A DNA stretch of 64,000 bases. Source: Candidatus Bathyarchaeota archaeon. Lineage in GTDB: Archaea; Thermoproteota; Bathyarchaeia; Bathyarchaeales; Bathycorpusculaceae. The notes beneath the pieces are model-generated. The model was given only the letters and a program-made list of their open reading frames with translations, had not been told where the DNA came from and did not search any database. Positions within the stretch are counted from its first letter, which is position 1; each line of letters starts with the position of its first letter. The position numbers were made by a program, and so were the translations under genes. Below are positions 51,641-59,599 of this stretch, in pieces. Where the stretch lies: the NCBI GenBank assembly GCA_026014725.1, contig JAOZHV010000022.1, positions 124,001-188,000 of the forward strand, written 5' to 3'.

Positions 51641-51660
51641 TTTTTTTCTTTTTGTTTTTT
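51641..51660 (+). terminator. Poly-T terminator
   Basis: TTTTTTTCTTTTTGTTTTTT 13 nt after the stop codon at 51627; typical archaeal T-rich termination signal. Confidence 0.7.
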
Positions 51661-51711
51661 ATTAATTTTGTTTTGTGGTTAAGCTGGCGTTATTGGGTTT
51701 GTGGGTTTTTG

Positions 51712-51819
51712 CATATGTTTTTGGGTTGAAAAGTGGTAATGGCATCTGCCCCCTTGGAGACTGTTCTGACCTACCCCTCTATGGTTTCTGCATAGAGTTT
51801 CTAATAGGCGGCAAATATG
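51712..51819 (+). repeat. Dispersed repeat family 1, copy 4 (full length)
   Basis: CATATGTTTTTGGGTTGAAA start, a TCTGCCCCCTTGGAGACTG middle, GACCTACCCCTCTATGG, TTTCTGCATAGAGTTTCTAA and a terminal GCAAATATG. Lies about 100 nt before the ATPase gene. Confidence 0.8.
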
Positions 51820-51917
51820 TTTGGGGGTGTTTTTGTTGGGATTGTACTTTGGAGAGTTTGCAAAAAAACTTAAATAATTATTCCTTTATAGGATAATCCT
51901 AAGGTTGGATAATCATC

Positions 51918-53273
51918 TTGAAGTTCTACGACAGAGAAAACGAACTTGCCACTTTAGAAAAAATTCTCTTGACACGTGGTTCAAACATGATAATCGTTAG
52001 CGGACGCAGACGCATCGGCAAAAGCAGGCTCATAAATGAATTCCTTTTCAACAAAGAATCTGCCACGATTCTTGTGGTGCCTAAAGAAGAGAAACTTGTT
52101 GCTGCAGACTTTGCCGTGGCCATGGCTGTCAATGGATATATCCCTACATTCAACAAAGTTGAGGAGGCGCTTGAGTACTTCTTTGTTAACTTCAAAAAAG
52201 CAATCCTGTTTATAGACGAGTTTCCTAATCTGCTCGACGTAGCCTCTTCAATTCCTTTTGTGTTTCAAAGAGTCTGGGAGAAATACAAAGACAGCACTTC
52301 CAAGGTACTGATCTTCTCAGGCTCATATGTTAGTATGATGAACAAGATATTCACCAAGCAGAAGGCACCGCTCTTTAACAGAGCCAGCGCCTATATAGTG
52401 TTGCAGCCTCTTAGCCTTAAGACTGTATGGCAGATTCAAGAAGACCTTGGTGTAGACCCCATAGAGAAAATCAGCAACTATTGTCTGCTTGGAGGTGTAC
52501 CTTACTACTACGAGCTCATAGAGAAACGAGGAAAAGCTGACGCTGTCAAAGATTTGTTCTTTGACATTGCAGCCCCCCTCAGAGAGGAAGGTTTAAATGT
52601 GCTTAGGCAAGAATTTGGTTCAGCCTACAAAAAATATTTTTCCATAATCGAAGCCATAGGTGCAGGTGTAGTTTCTGGGAGCGAAGTCGCTAATCGGCTT
52701 GGTGTTGCTCAGACGACACTGTCTAAGTATATTGTGTCGCTTCAACGGGACTTCCAGTTGGTGGAGCGTACAGTACCCTACGGGCAAAATCTCCAGAAGA
52801 GTAAGAAAGGCGTCTACGCCATAAAAGACAACACTATCGCTTTTTGGTTTGCACTTGTTTACGGTAAACAAGAGCCGCCCTCCGCTGATAAGTTGAACGA
52901 GTTTATTAGTAAACGATTTGAGGTCTTTTGCAGAGACTTCTTGGTGCAGTATTTGAAAGCGAAAGGTGAAACTGTTGTTTGGTGTGGTCGATGGTGGGGG
53001 CATGCTAAAGTGGATGGTGAGCGGTATGAAAATAGAGAGATCGATGTTGTAGTCGAAACCAACACAAGCGTCTATGTGGGTGAATGTAAATGGACAAACA
53101 AGAAGGCGCGTCTTGAGGACCTCAGGTGTCTTGAAGAATCTTCGCTTGCCCTAAAAACAGGAAAGCCTATAAAGAAAGTTTTGTTTTCAAAACGGGGGTT
53201 TAACTTCAGCCAAGCAGATGCTATGTTGTTTGATCCAAGCAGAATTGACATGGAAATAAGTAAATTGCTATAA
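51918..53273 (+). CDS. Archaeal ATPase with C-terminal DUF234 domain
   Basis: A 451-residue P-loop ATPase of the archaeal ATPase (PF01637-type) group. It starts MKFYDRENELATLEKIL. Walker A is SGRRRIGKSRL (near 32), Walker B ILFIDEFPNLLD (near 98). From about 220 comes a helix-turn-helix (SEVANRLGVAQTTLSKYIVSLQ) and then a DUF234 domain with the nuclease-like YENREIDVVVETNTSVYVGECKW (D...ExK pattern, near 375-395). These proteins are abundant in archaeal accessory regions and of uncertain role, possibly defence or mobile-element related. Confidence 0.88.
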   Translation: MKFYDRENELATLEKILLTRGSNMIIVSGRRRIGKSRLINEFLFNKESATILVVPKEEKLVAADFAVAMAVNGYIPTFNKVEEALEYFFVNFKKAILFIDEFPNLLDVASSIPFVFQRVWEKYKDSTSKVLIFSGSYVSMMNKIFTKQKAPLFNRASAYIVLQPLSLKTVWQIQEDLGVDPIEKISNYCLLGGVPYYYELIEKRGKADAVKDLFFDIAAPLREEGLNVLRQEFGSAYKKYFSIIEAIGAGVVSGSEVANRLGVAQTTLSKYIVSLQRDFQLVERTVPYGQNLQKSKKGVYAIKDNTIAFWFALVYGKQEPPSADKLNEFISKRFEVFCRDFLVQYLKAKGETVVWCGRWWGHAKVDGERYENREIDVVVETNTSVYVGECKWTNKKARLEDLRCLEESSLALKTGKPIKKVLFSKRGFNFSQADAMLFDPSRIDMEISKLL

Positions 53274-53392
53274 GCATGCAAGATTTACCTCTTTATGTTG
53301 CTGAGGGTTTGGGAGGGTTCTTCTTGTTCGTGTTTTTTGATTTAAGCTTCTGGATACAGATATGTTTGCTATGCAGACGTGTGAACGCAGAA

Positions 53393-53446
53393 AAACCTAC
53401 CCCCTATAGGTTTGTGCATAGAACCACTATTAGGATACAAATATGG
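53393..53446 (+). repeat. Dispersed repeat family 1, copy 5 (core)
   Basis: AACCTACCCCCTATAGG, TTTGTGCATAGAACCACTAT and a terminal CAAATATG. Only the right-hand core of the element. Confidence 0.75.
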
Positions 53447-53449
53447 TTG

Positions 53450-53674
53450 TTATTCAAATTCTGAACGGGGTTTTTCTGTTTGTTTGATAATGTATTGTAT
53501 TACAAAAACTGTGACTTCTTTGTGGTGAGGAACCCAAGTCGTCAGTACCCTGTTGCCAACTTTCTTTTTGAAAGTCGTGTGTTTGCTTGAACGTACCTCT
53601 TCAAAGCCGTTTGACTGCAGGATTTCAATTACTTTTCGCTGTGACAGCGGTCGAAGTTTTGCGATGGATAACAC
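53450..53674 (-). CDS. hicA: HicA-type toxin
   Basis: A 74-residue dsRBD-fold mRNA interferase of the HicA family. LRPLSQRKVIEILQSNGFEEVRSSKHTTFKK contains the conserved SSKH histidine (near 30), and VPHHKEVTVFVIQYIIKQ follows. Start probably GTG 53674, inside the 3' end of hicB, so the antitoxin gene is upstream and overlaps by about 50 nt. A family 1 repeat core adjoins its 3' end. Confidence 0.82.
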   Translation of the reverse strand: MLSIAKLRPLSQRKVIEILQSNGFEEVRSSKHTTFKKKVGNRVLTTWVPHHKEVTVFVIQYIIKQTEKPRSEFE

Positions 53675-53927
53675 CTTTTGGAACTTTTACTGGAATATTG
53701 GTTAGTGAGAGAGACATGATGTCTTCGAGGGCTGGTTTTTGCGTGTCGGGGTCGCTGAGGTAGTCGTTTATGAGGTCCACCATGTTTTCCTTAACTTCCA
53801 GCTCCGTTTTTCCCTGAGTGGCAATGTCCAAAAGTGGGCATACAGCAACAAACCACTTGTTTTCCTTAGTAATAATGATTGGGAAGGGCACTTGAATCGA
53901 CATGGTAGAATAAAAGGCAGGCTTCAC
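53625..53927 (-). CDS. hicB: HicB-type antitoxin
   Basis: A protein of up to 100 residues with the partial RNase H fold of HicB: QVPFPIIITKENKWFVAVCPLLDIATQGKTELEVKENMVDLINDYL (about 12-57). The tail (VPKGVIHRKTSTAV) lacks a clear DNA-binding HTH or RHH. ATG 53903 (MSIQVPF) is the alternative start. It forms an antitoxin-first pair with hicA. Confidence 0.8.
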   Translation of the reverse strand: MKPAFYSTMSIQVPFPIIITKENKWFVAVCPLLDIATQGKTELEVKENMVDLINDYLSDPDTQKPALEDIMSLSLTNIPVKVPKGVIHRKTSTAVTAKSN

Positions 53928-53948
53928 CTAATAAGTTTTAAAGTTTTT

Positions 53949-54055
53949 AACATGTTTTTGGCTTGAAATTGCGTCAATAGCACCTATCCCCCTTAGGAGT
54001 TTTCTGAACTACCCCTCTATGGTTTCAGCAGAGTTTCTAATAGCATCCAAACATG
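53949..54055 (+). repeat. Dispersed repeat family 1, copy 6 (full length)
   Basis: AACATGTTTTTGGCTTGAAA, TTGCGTCAATAGCACCTATC, CCCCTTAGGAGTTTTCTGAA, CTACCCCTCTATGGTTTC, GAGTTTCTAATAGC and CAAACATG. It is collinear with the inverted copy at 45224. Confidence 0.85.
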
Positions 54056-54098
54056 TTTGCGGGTAGTTTAGGCGAGGCGAGATGGGGTAAAAGGTGTG

Positions 54099-54296
54099 TT
54101 AGTTTGGTTTTTTGTTTTTGGTTTTCTTGATTTCGGTTTCTATTTGTTCTATGGTGAGTTTTTCGGTGGCTTTTCGCAGTTCGACCACGGAGTCGCCGTA
54201 GCATTCTCTGATTTCGCTTATGAATTCAATGGCTCTTTTTGCGCCCAGCTCCTTGACTAAGGCTTCGAATGGGACTTCAACGGTGGCTACTGTCAT
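54099..54296 (-). CDS. Putative antitoxin partner of the PIN-domain protein
   Basis: A 65-residue helical, charged protein (VEVPFEALVKELGAKRAIEFISEIRECYG, then a lysine-rich tail). It begins 7 nt after the PIN gene stop on the same strand, so they are one unit. No known antitoxin family is recognised; the pairing is inferred from position and size. The order, toxin first, is the reverse of most VapBC pairs. Confidence 0.6.
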   Translation of the reverse strand: MTVATVEVPFEALVKELGAKRAIEFISEIRECYGDSVVELRKATEKLTIEQIETEIKKTKNKKPN

Positions 54297-54303
54297 TTTT
54301 TGT

Positions 54304-54780
54304 TCATTCTCCCTTTTCTTGTATGTATTTAATTGGGTTTCTTACTTTTATCTTGTATCCTTTTGTTTGGGCTATTTTTTCGATGCAGGTTGCGCTATCT
54401 GTGATTTGGTCGTCGCATGTTAATAGGTAGTCGGCGTTGCCTATGCAGGCAGATGCTGTGTGTAGGGCATCTAAGGCGTTGAGGTGGCATTTGGAGATGA
54501 ATTCTTGGGCTAGAGTTGTTAGTTTTTTATTGCTAGTGATGTTTGTTTTGCTGAGGGTTTTTTCGAAGCTTTGGACATCTTTTCTTTTTTGAGGATTTAT
54601 AATTTGTTTGATTTCGAATTTTACATAATTGGAACTTATTATCGTGATTTTGCCGTTTTCAGCTTTATTGACCATTTCTAGGAAGGCTTGGGTTTCGCTC
54701 TTGATTCGCATGTCTTTCTGGTTGTCGAGTGGTCGGCAGTAAAGGTTTGTATCAAGGTAGATTCGCTTTTTAAATTTCAT
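54304..54780 (-). CDS. PIN-domain protein (VapC-like)
   Basis: A 158-residue PIN domain. The first acidic residue is in RIYLDTNLYCRPLDN (near 10), the middle glutamate in VKFEIKQI (near 54), and the C-terminal acids in NALDALHTASACIG (near 100) and LTCDDQITD (near 121). This is the metal-binding set of Mg2+-dependent ribonucleases. Probable toxin of a TA pair with the downstream 65-residue gene. Confidence 0.78.
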   Translation of the reverse strand: MKFKKRIYLDTNLYCRPLDNQKDMRIKSETQAFLEMVNKAENGKITIISSNYVKFEIKQIINPQKRKDVQSFEKTLSKTNITSNKKLTTLAQEFISKCHLNALDALHTASACIGNADYLLTCDDQITDSATCIEKIAQTKGYKIKVRNPIKYIQEKGE

Positions 54781-54868
54781 TTTTTTATTGCCTGCAGTTA
54801 TCTTGATGTTTACTGTATAACTGTTTTTAGTTTTTTCTATTCAACTGCAAAGCCCCAAGTTTTATTTC

Positions 54869-54953
54869 AACATGCTTTTGGCTTGAAATTGCGCCAATAG
54901 TGACCTACCCGCTATAGGTTTCTGCATAGAGTTTCTAATAGCATCCAAATATG
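54869..54953 (+). repeat. Dispersed repeat family 1, copy 7
   Basis: AACATGCTTTTGGCTTGAAA, TTGCGCCAATAG, TGACCTACCCGCTATAGG, TTTCTGCATAGAGTTTCTAA and CAAATATG; first unit of the tandem cluster. Confidence 0.85.
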
Positions 54954-54960
54954 CTCGCCT

Positions 54961-55015
54961 GTGACCTACCCCCTATAGGTTTGTACATAGAACCACTAAT
55001 AGACTACAAATATGG
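54961..55015 (+). repeat. Dispersed repeat family 1, copy 8 (core)
   Basis: GTGACCTACCCCCTATAGG, TTTGTACATAGAACCACTAA, TAGACTACAAATATGG. It starts 60 nt after the core of copy 7. Confidence 0.85.
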
Positions 55016-55020
55016 CTCGC

Positions 55021-55078
55021 TCTGCCCCTCCCCCCTACAGGTTAACTGCATAAGTTTAACTATTAGACACCAAACATG
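55021..55078 (+). repeat. Dispersed repeat family 1, copy 9 (degenerate core)
   Basis: CCCCTCCCCCCTACAGGTTA, CTGCATAAGTTTAACTATTA and CAAACATG. It starts 60 nt after copy 8. Confidence 0.65.
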
Positions 55079-55118
55079 ATTAGGCTTCCGCAACTTGACT
55101 GCACAAAAAGCTAGGCGC

Positions 55119-55170
55119 AGACCTACCCCTCTTTAAGAGTACAACATAAAACCACTAATAAGAAACAAAC
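55119..55170 (+). repeat. Dispersed repeat family 1, copy 10 (degenerate core)
   Basis: AGACCTACCCCTCTTTAAGA, then AACCACTAATAAGAAACAAA. It shares the ACCACTAATA variant with copies 5 and 8. Confidence 0.55.
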
Positions 55171-55214
55171 AAAATTACTATTAAAAAGAAAAAAGGATGT
55201 TGTATTTGTTTGTT

Positions 55215-58196
55215 TTATGCTCTACCTGTGATAATTACGTCGTCGATGTAGCCGTAGTCTGGTCCGCCGCCGCCAGTGCCTTCACAATCTTGTAGTCTGA
55301 ATCTTATTTGAATTGTTGCTTGGTTTTCAGCACCGTTAAGGTTAAAGGTACCACTTTGACCCCAAGATGTCATGTCGCTATTGAGTGTCTCAAGATTTGT
55401 CCATGTTCCACTACTTCCGACGCGCCATTCAATAATCAGATAATCAGCGCTTGTTCCAGTTCTGTCGAATAGTCGCCAGTAGTTGAGTTGTATTGACGTA
55501 TACCCTGTCGTGGAAATTTGCAATGTGATAAATCCCTGAGTAGACCCTGATACATAGAGTCTGGCTGCATGATTACTTGAATGATACTGGCTTGTTTGAA
55601 TATCAGAATCCGAATGTGTCCATTCAGATTGCCAATCGCTTTCAAAGTCGTCAGAGAATATTGTAGTTCTCGGTGGCAACGGTGTGCCTGTAACCAAGAC
55701 GTCGTCTACTAATCCGTAATCACCAGATCGGCCTAATACTCGGATTTGTATTTGGATTATAGTATCGTCAGCTGTCGCAGGGAAATTGAATGTATGCGGC
55801 GTCCATGATCCACTTGTTACGTCCTCTATCTGAGTCCAAGTTCCTACAGTGCCTACGCGCCACTCAATGTACAGGTGGTCGCCTGTTTCAAGGCTACTTG
55901 GGCTTCTCCAGTAGTTGAGACTTATTGATCCGTAACCGGTCGTATCAATTGTAACTATCATCCAATCATCTGTTCCGCTGTCACTGCCTTCAAGCACTGC
56001 GTAGTACCCTCCGCTGGTTCCTGGTGCGGGATTAGTGTTTAGTCTGTAGGGGCCTCCTCCTGAAGTCCATGCAGAGTCGAAACCTGTTGTAAAGGGATCG
56101 TAAAACAGATTTACTGTTGCGGGGTTGACATCGAATGCGTTGCTTATTCCAGTTTTTGTGTTGTCTGCTGAAGCTGCGGTTGAGATTGTTATGTCATCGC
56201 CAGTTGGGGTGATGCTTACGTCGCCTGTCCAGACGCCGCCTGTGAATGCGGTTGTAGTGGTTATGCTGATTGTTCCTGCTGATACAGTTAGAGTGTTTGT
56301 TCCAACGTAGCTTGTCACTGTGTTTTCAAATGCATCTTTAGCTGTGATGGTTATGCTGAAGGGTGTTCCAACGGTCTTTGGACTTGTAATTGTGTCAAAG
56401 ACAAAGTGGTGAAGCGCGCCTGCAGTTACCGTTAATTCTGCTGTGTCTGTTAGGGTTGTGTCGTATGTTGCTTGTACTGTCCATGTGCCTGCTTTGGATG
56501 AAGTGTAAGTGTTATCTGTCCATGAACCACCTGCATCATCATCAATATCCCAAGCGACTGAATCAGTAATGTCCCATGTGTTGCCGTAACCGTCATCTGC
56601 CATAGCAGTGTATTCCTGAGATTCCCCAGCCACGATAGTTTCTGAGGCTGGAGTAACAGTTATGCTGGCAGCATCGCCTCGGGTTACTTCAAGTTGAGAT
56701 GTAGCAGATTTTCCACTGTATTGAGCTGTAACAGTCCAAGTTCCCGCTTTAGCGCAAGTATATGTGTTGCCCGTCCATGAACCCTCTGCGCCTGTCGTTA
56801 TGCTCCAGCTTGCAGTTGCAGTTACATCCCAATTGTTACCTAGAGCATCGTAAGCTCTAGCAGTGTATGCTTGGCTTTCACCAGCAGTCAACGACTGTGA
56901 AGCGGGGCTAACTGTTATGTGGTCAACTGCGCCAAAAGTAACTTCCAAAGTTGCTGTATCAGTGAAGGTTAGATATGTGCCAGTAACGGTCCAAGTGCCG
57001 ACAACTTCTGAAGTGTAAACATTGTTTGCCCACGAGCCGCCAGCACCAGTAGTAATTCCCCAAGCTGTTGATGCACTGACAACCCAAGAGTTACCAAACA
57101 AATCTGTAGCTGTACCAGTGTATGCTTGAGCACTACCAGCGCCTATCACGGCGGTAGCTGGAGTAACATCAAATGAGGCGGCAGCAGCATGTTCCACAGC
57201 AACGTTAGTTGAACCCGTATATGAGCCTGCAGTAGCAGTAAGAGATTGAGAACCAGAAGTCTTCAAGACAACACCAGTAAATGTTCCTGAACCGCCAGAA
57301 ATCGCTAAAGGACTAGGTAAAACAGCTTGGCTGTCACCTGAGGTGAGCGTCACTGTACCACTGTAGCTTGAGAAGGTATTGCCGAATTGATCTTTTGCAG
57401 TAACAGTAACACTGAAAGATGAACCAGCAGTCACTGAACTTGGAGCACTAACAGCAAAACTACTCATGTGCGGTGGCTCAGTAGGTTCAGTAACAGTCAC
57501 GCCATGACTTACTGTACCGGTTGCTCCTTCATTGTCAGTTACAGTTAAGACTACATTGTAAGTGCCAGCAGCAGAATAAGTGTGTGATGTAGTCACGCCT
57601 GAGCCTGTTTGGCTGTCGCCAAAGTTCCAAGCATAAGAAACAATAGAGCCGTCAGGATCGCTTGATGCACTTGCGTCAAAGTTTGCAGTTAAATCATTAG
57701 TGGATGATGAGAAGCGGGCTATAGGAGCAATGTTTCCCGATGGATTGCTAGCGCTTGGGATTTTTCCCGTCATCTCCATGAAGGTTCCGTCAGTTGTAAC
57801 AACCTTGATTTTTACAGTCTGACCAGCAGACCATGGAGAATTCAAATCCAACAAAAGCTCAATTGTTGCACCTTTACCAATCGACAAATCATCAGGTGAA
57901 AGAATGCCAACGCCGATGTCATTAACATACACGGTACCGACTTTAACAGTGCCTTCACCGACATTCTGCACATAAACACGCAAACGGTCAGTATCATCAG
58001 GATCAGCATCACTGCCTGCAGCAAAACTCGGAATCTGGATAGCATTCCCAGCCTTACTAGTCTGGAAATTCATGTATCCCATAACCCAAGCGTACGCTAC
58101 AAGCGAAGCCACGACTGCAATCGCAATCATAAGCAAAACTGAAATTACAGGTGAAATTGCACGAACGCAACGTCTAATTTTCGTTATCTTTCTCAA
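55215..58196 (-). CDS. Giant secreted adhesin with a pilin-type leader
   Basis: A 993-residue protein. The N-terminus (KIRRCVRAISPVISVLLMIA, then a hydrophobic span to about 38) is an archaeal type IV pilin/archaellin class III signal. A PKD domain follows (about 165-240: FDASASSDPDGSIVSYAWNF). Then come Ig-like repeats to about 690, three of them with near-identical SQAYTA/SQEYTA and WSITTGAGGSW-like segments. Two jelly-roll-like C-terminal domains (about 705-850 and 855-993) both end DYG followed by VDDVLVTG or IDDVIITG. A pilin leader on so large a multidomain protein suggests assembly into or onto pili. TTG start with GGAGAG upstream. Confidence 0.85.
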   Translation of the reverse strand: MRKITKIRRCVRAISPVISVLLMIAIAVVASLVAYAWVMGYMNFQTSKAGNAIQIPSFAAGSDADPDDTDRLRVYVQNVGEGTVKVGTVYVNDIGVGILSPDDLSIGKGATIELLLDLNSPWSAGQTVKIKVVTTDGTFMEMTGKIPSASNPSGNIAPIARFSSSTNDLTANFDASASSDPDGSIVSYAWNFGDSQTGSGVTTSHTYSAAGTYNVVLTVTDNEGATGTVSHGVTVTEPTEPPHMSSFAVSAPSSVTAGSSFSVTVTAKDQFGNTFSSYSGTVTLTSGDSQAVLPSPLAISGGSGTFTGVVLKTSGSQSLTATAGSYTGSTNVAVEHAAAASFDVTPATAVIGAGSAQAYTGTATDLFGNSWVVSASTAWGITTGAGGSWANNVYTSEVVGTWTVTGTYLTFTDTATLEVTFGAVDHITVSPASQSLTAGESQAYTARAYDALGNNWDVTATASWSITTGAEGSWTGNTYTCAKAGTWTVTAQYSGKSATSQLEVTRGDAASITVTPASETIVAGESQEYTAMADDGYGNTWDITDSVAWDIDDDAGGSWTDNTYTSSKAGTWTVQATYDTTLTDTAELTVTAGALHHFVFDTITSPKTVGTPFSITITAKDAFENTVTSYVGTNTLTVSAGTISITTTTAFTGGVWTGDVSITPTGDDITISTAASADNTKTGISNAFDVNPATVNLFYDPFTTGFDSAWTSGGGPYRLNTNPAPGTSGGYYAVLEGSDSGTDDWMIVTIDTTGYGSISLNYWRSPSSLETGDHLYIEWRVGTVGTWTQIEDVTSGSWTPHTFNFPATADDTIIQIQIRVLGRSGDYGLVDDVLVTGTPLPPRTTIFSDDFESDWQSEWTHSDSDIQTSQYHSSNHAARLYVSGSTQGFITLQISTTGYTSIQLNYWRLFDRTGTSADYLIIEWRVGSSGTWTNLETLNSDMTSWGQSGTFNLNGAENQATIQIRFRLQDCEGTGGGGPDYGYIDDVIITGRA

Positions 58197-58411
58197 AATA
58201 ATCTCTCCTCTTTATACTCCTTTCTCCGTATTTTTCCATGATTTTATGTTTAAACAGCCTAGCGCTATCGTCCTATTTAAGAGTAAATGGAAGAATTTTC
58301 TATTCCACAAACAAAAATATGTCCCTAAAACAACCCAACAAACCACCAACAGAGCGATAACTTAAAAGAAACAAACAACAACAATAAACACAAACAAGAA
58401 GTGCCCCAACC
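58197..58411. other. Divergent promoter region, adhesin and HerA-like genes
   Basis: 215 nt. CTATCGTCCTATTTAAGAG at about 58265-58283 partly matches the CTATCCTCCTATTTAAAG block of repeat family 2 and may be a TATA element. Confidence 0.4.
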
Positions 58412-59515
58412 ATGGAACCAACAAACACCCACATAAAAGAACACTACGGCCTCATAACAAACGACACCCGCACAACCCAATTCAACTTCCTCATCAGCCC
58501 CCCAAAAAACCGCCAACCACCCCAAAAACACGACCTCGTAATCATCGACCACCCAACCGAAGGCGAAAACACCCAAATCATAGCCGAAATCACAGAAATC
58601 AACAGCTACGAAGAAATCGCAGGCACAACCATAGGCGAACGCATCGGCAAACTCTTAGCCACAACAAAAATCCTAACCGCCATCAACACAACACAACCAA
58701 ACCAACCCACCAAACCCCTCCTCACACCACCAAACCCAGGCAGCCGCGTCTACATGCCCTACAACCACTTCATCGAAACCCTCTATAAACAAGCACCAAA
58801 CGGCAAACCCTACCAAACCCCACTCCACATAGGCAAAACAACAACCACAGCCATAACAAACCAAAACACAAACCAACCAATCAACATACACATAGACCAA
58901 CCCCACCTCACAGCAACGCACACGCTCATCTCAGCCACAGACGGCAACGGCAAAACCACCCTATCCAAAACCATAACCACCCAACTCCAAAACCAAACCA
59001 CCACCATCATAGACCCAAACAACGAATACACAACCAAAAACACCCAAACCACCCCAGCCACCACCGAACCCGCAGCGATTATTAAAAAAATTAAGCCAAA
59101 CCAAACCCTCACCATAACCGCAGAAAACCAAACCCAAACCCAAAAAACACAAAACTACACCAACATACTGCACACAATCGCGAAAGCCACAGCCGAAAAA
59201 ACCACACCGCCAATGCTGCTCATCATCGAAGAAGCAGACACCCTGCCCGCACAGGCACTTTTGGAAGTCACAACGCCCAAAAACGGCATCGCAGCCATCC
59301 TCATCACTAACCACCCAGCAGCGCTACACCCAAAAATCCTAAACCAAACCCAAACCCAACTCATCGGCAAAACCACCAACCCCGCCGATTTGGCAATTAT
59401 GCAGAACATGATTAAACCAAACACCCAAGACCTCACCGCACTGGGCAGAGGCGAATTCATCTTAGCCAGCACAAACATAATTTACCCAACAAAAATACAC
59501 GCCACCCCACCCTAA
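58412..59515 (+). CDS. HerA-like ATPase with extreme Thr/Asn/Gln composition
   Basis: A 367-residue ATPase. An N-terminal HAS-barrel-like part (GLITNDTRTTQFNFLIS ... HDLVIID) leads to IGERIGKLLATTKIL. Walker A is ATDGNGKTTLSKT (near 174), Walker B MLLIIEEAD (near 268), and ALGRGEFILAST lies near 345, the usual HerA/DUF87 order. It is shorter than HerA (about 500). The coding strand is dominated by A and C, giving long runs of Thr, Asn, Gln and Pro, unlike most neighbours. It may move DNA or serve pilus functions; a NurA partner is not present. Confidence 0.78.
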   Translation: MEPTNTHIKEHYGLITNDTRTTQFNFLISPPKNRQPPQKHDLVIIDHPTEGENTQIIAEITEINSYEEIAGTTIGERIGKLLATTKILTAINTTQPNQPTKPLLTPPNPGSRVYMPYNHFIETLYKQAPNGKPYQTPLHIGKTTTTAITNQNTNQPINIHIDQPHLTATHTLISATDGNGKTTLSKTITTQLQNQTTTIIDPNNEYTTKNTQTTPATTEPAAIIKKIKPNQTLTITAENQTQTQKTQNYTNILHTIAKATAEKTTPPMLLIIEEADTLPAQALLEVTTPKNGIAAILITNHPAALHPKILNQTQTQLIGKTTNPADLAIMQNMIKPNTQDLTALGRGEFILASTNIIYPTKIHATPP

Positions 59516-59599
59516 ACCCCGCCAAACCGCCTGTAGCACTGCTCCACAAACGTTTTATTCCAAACTCCAAATACCACTCTACCAAAGAGTGAAACACTT

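Larger units (their letters stand above)
54781..55214 (+). other. Intergenic region filled by a tandem cluster of family 1 repeats
   Basis: 434 nt between the PIN gene and the adhesin gene 3' end. From 54869 to 55170 it is almost wholly made of four family 1 units; no coding frame is supported. Confidence 0.75.

Noticed and set aside
54869-55170. CRISPR array
   Set aside because: Units are diverged from each other, similarity extends through most of each period, and there are no uniform unique spacers or cas genes.
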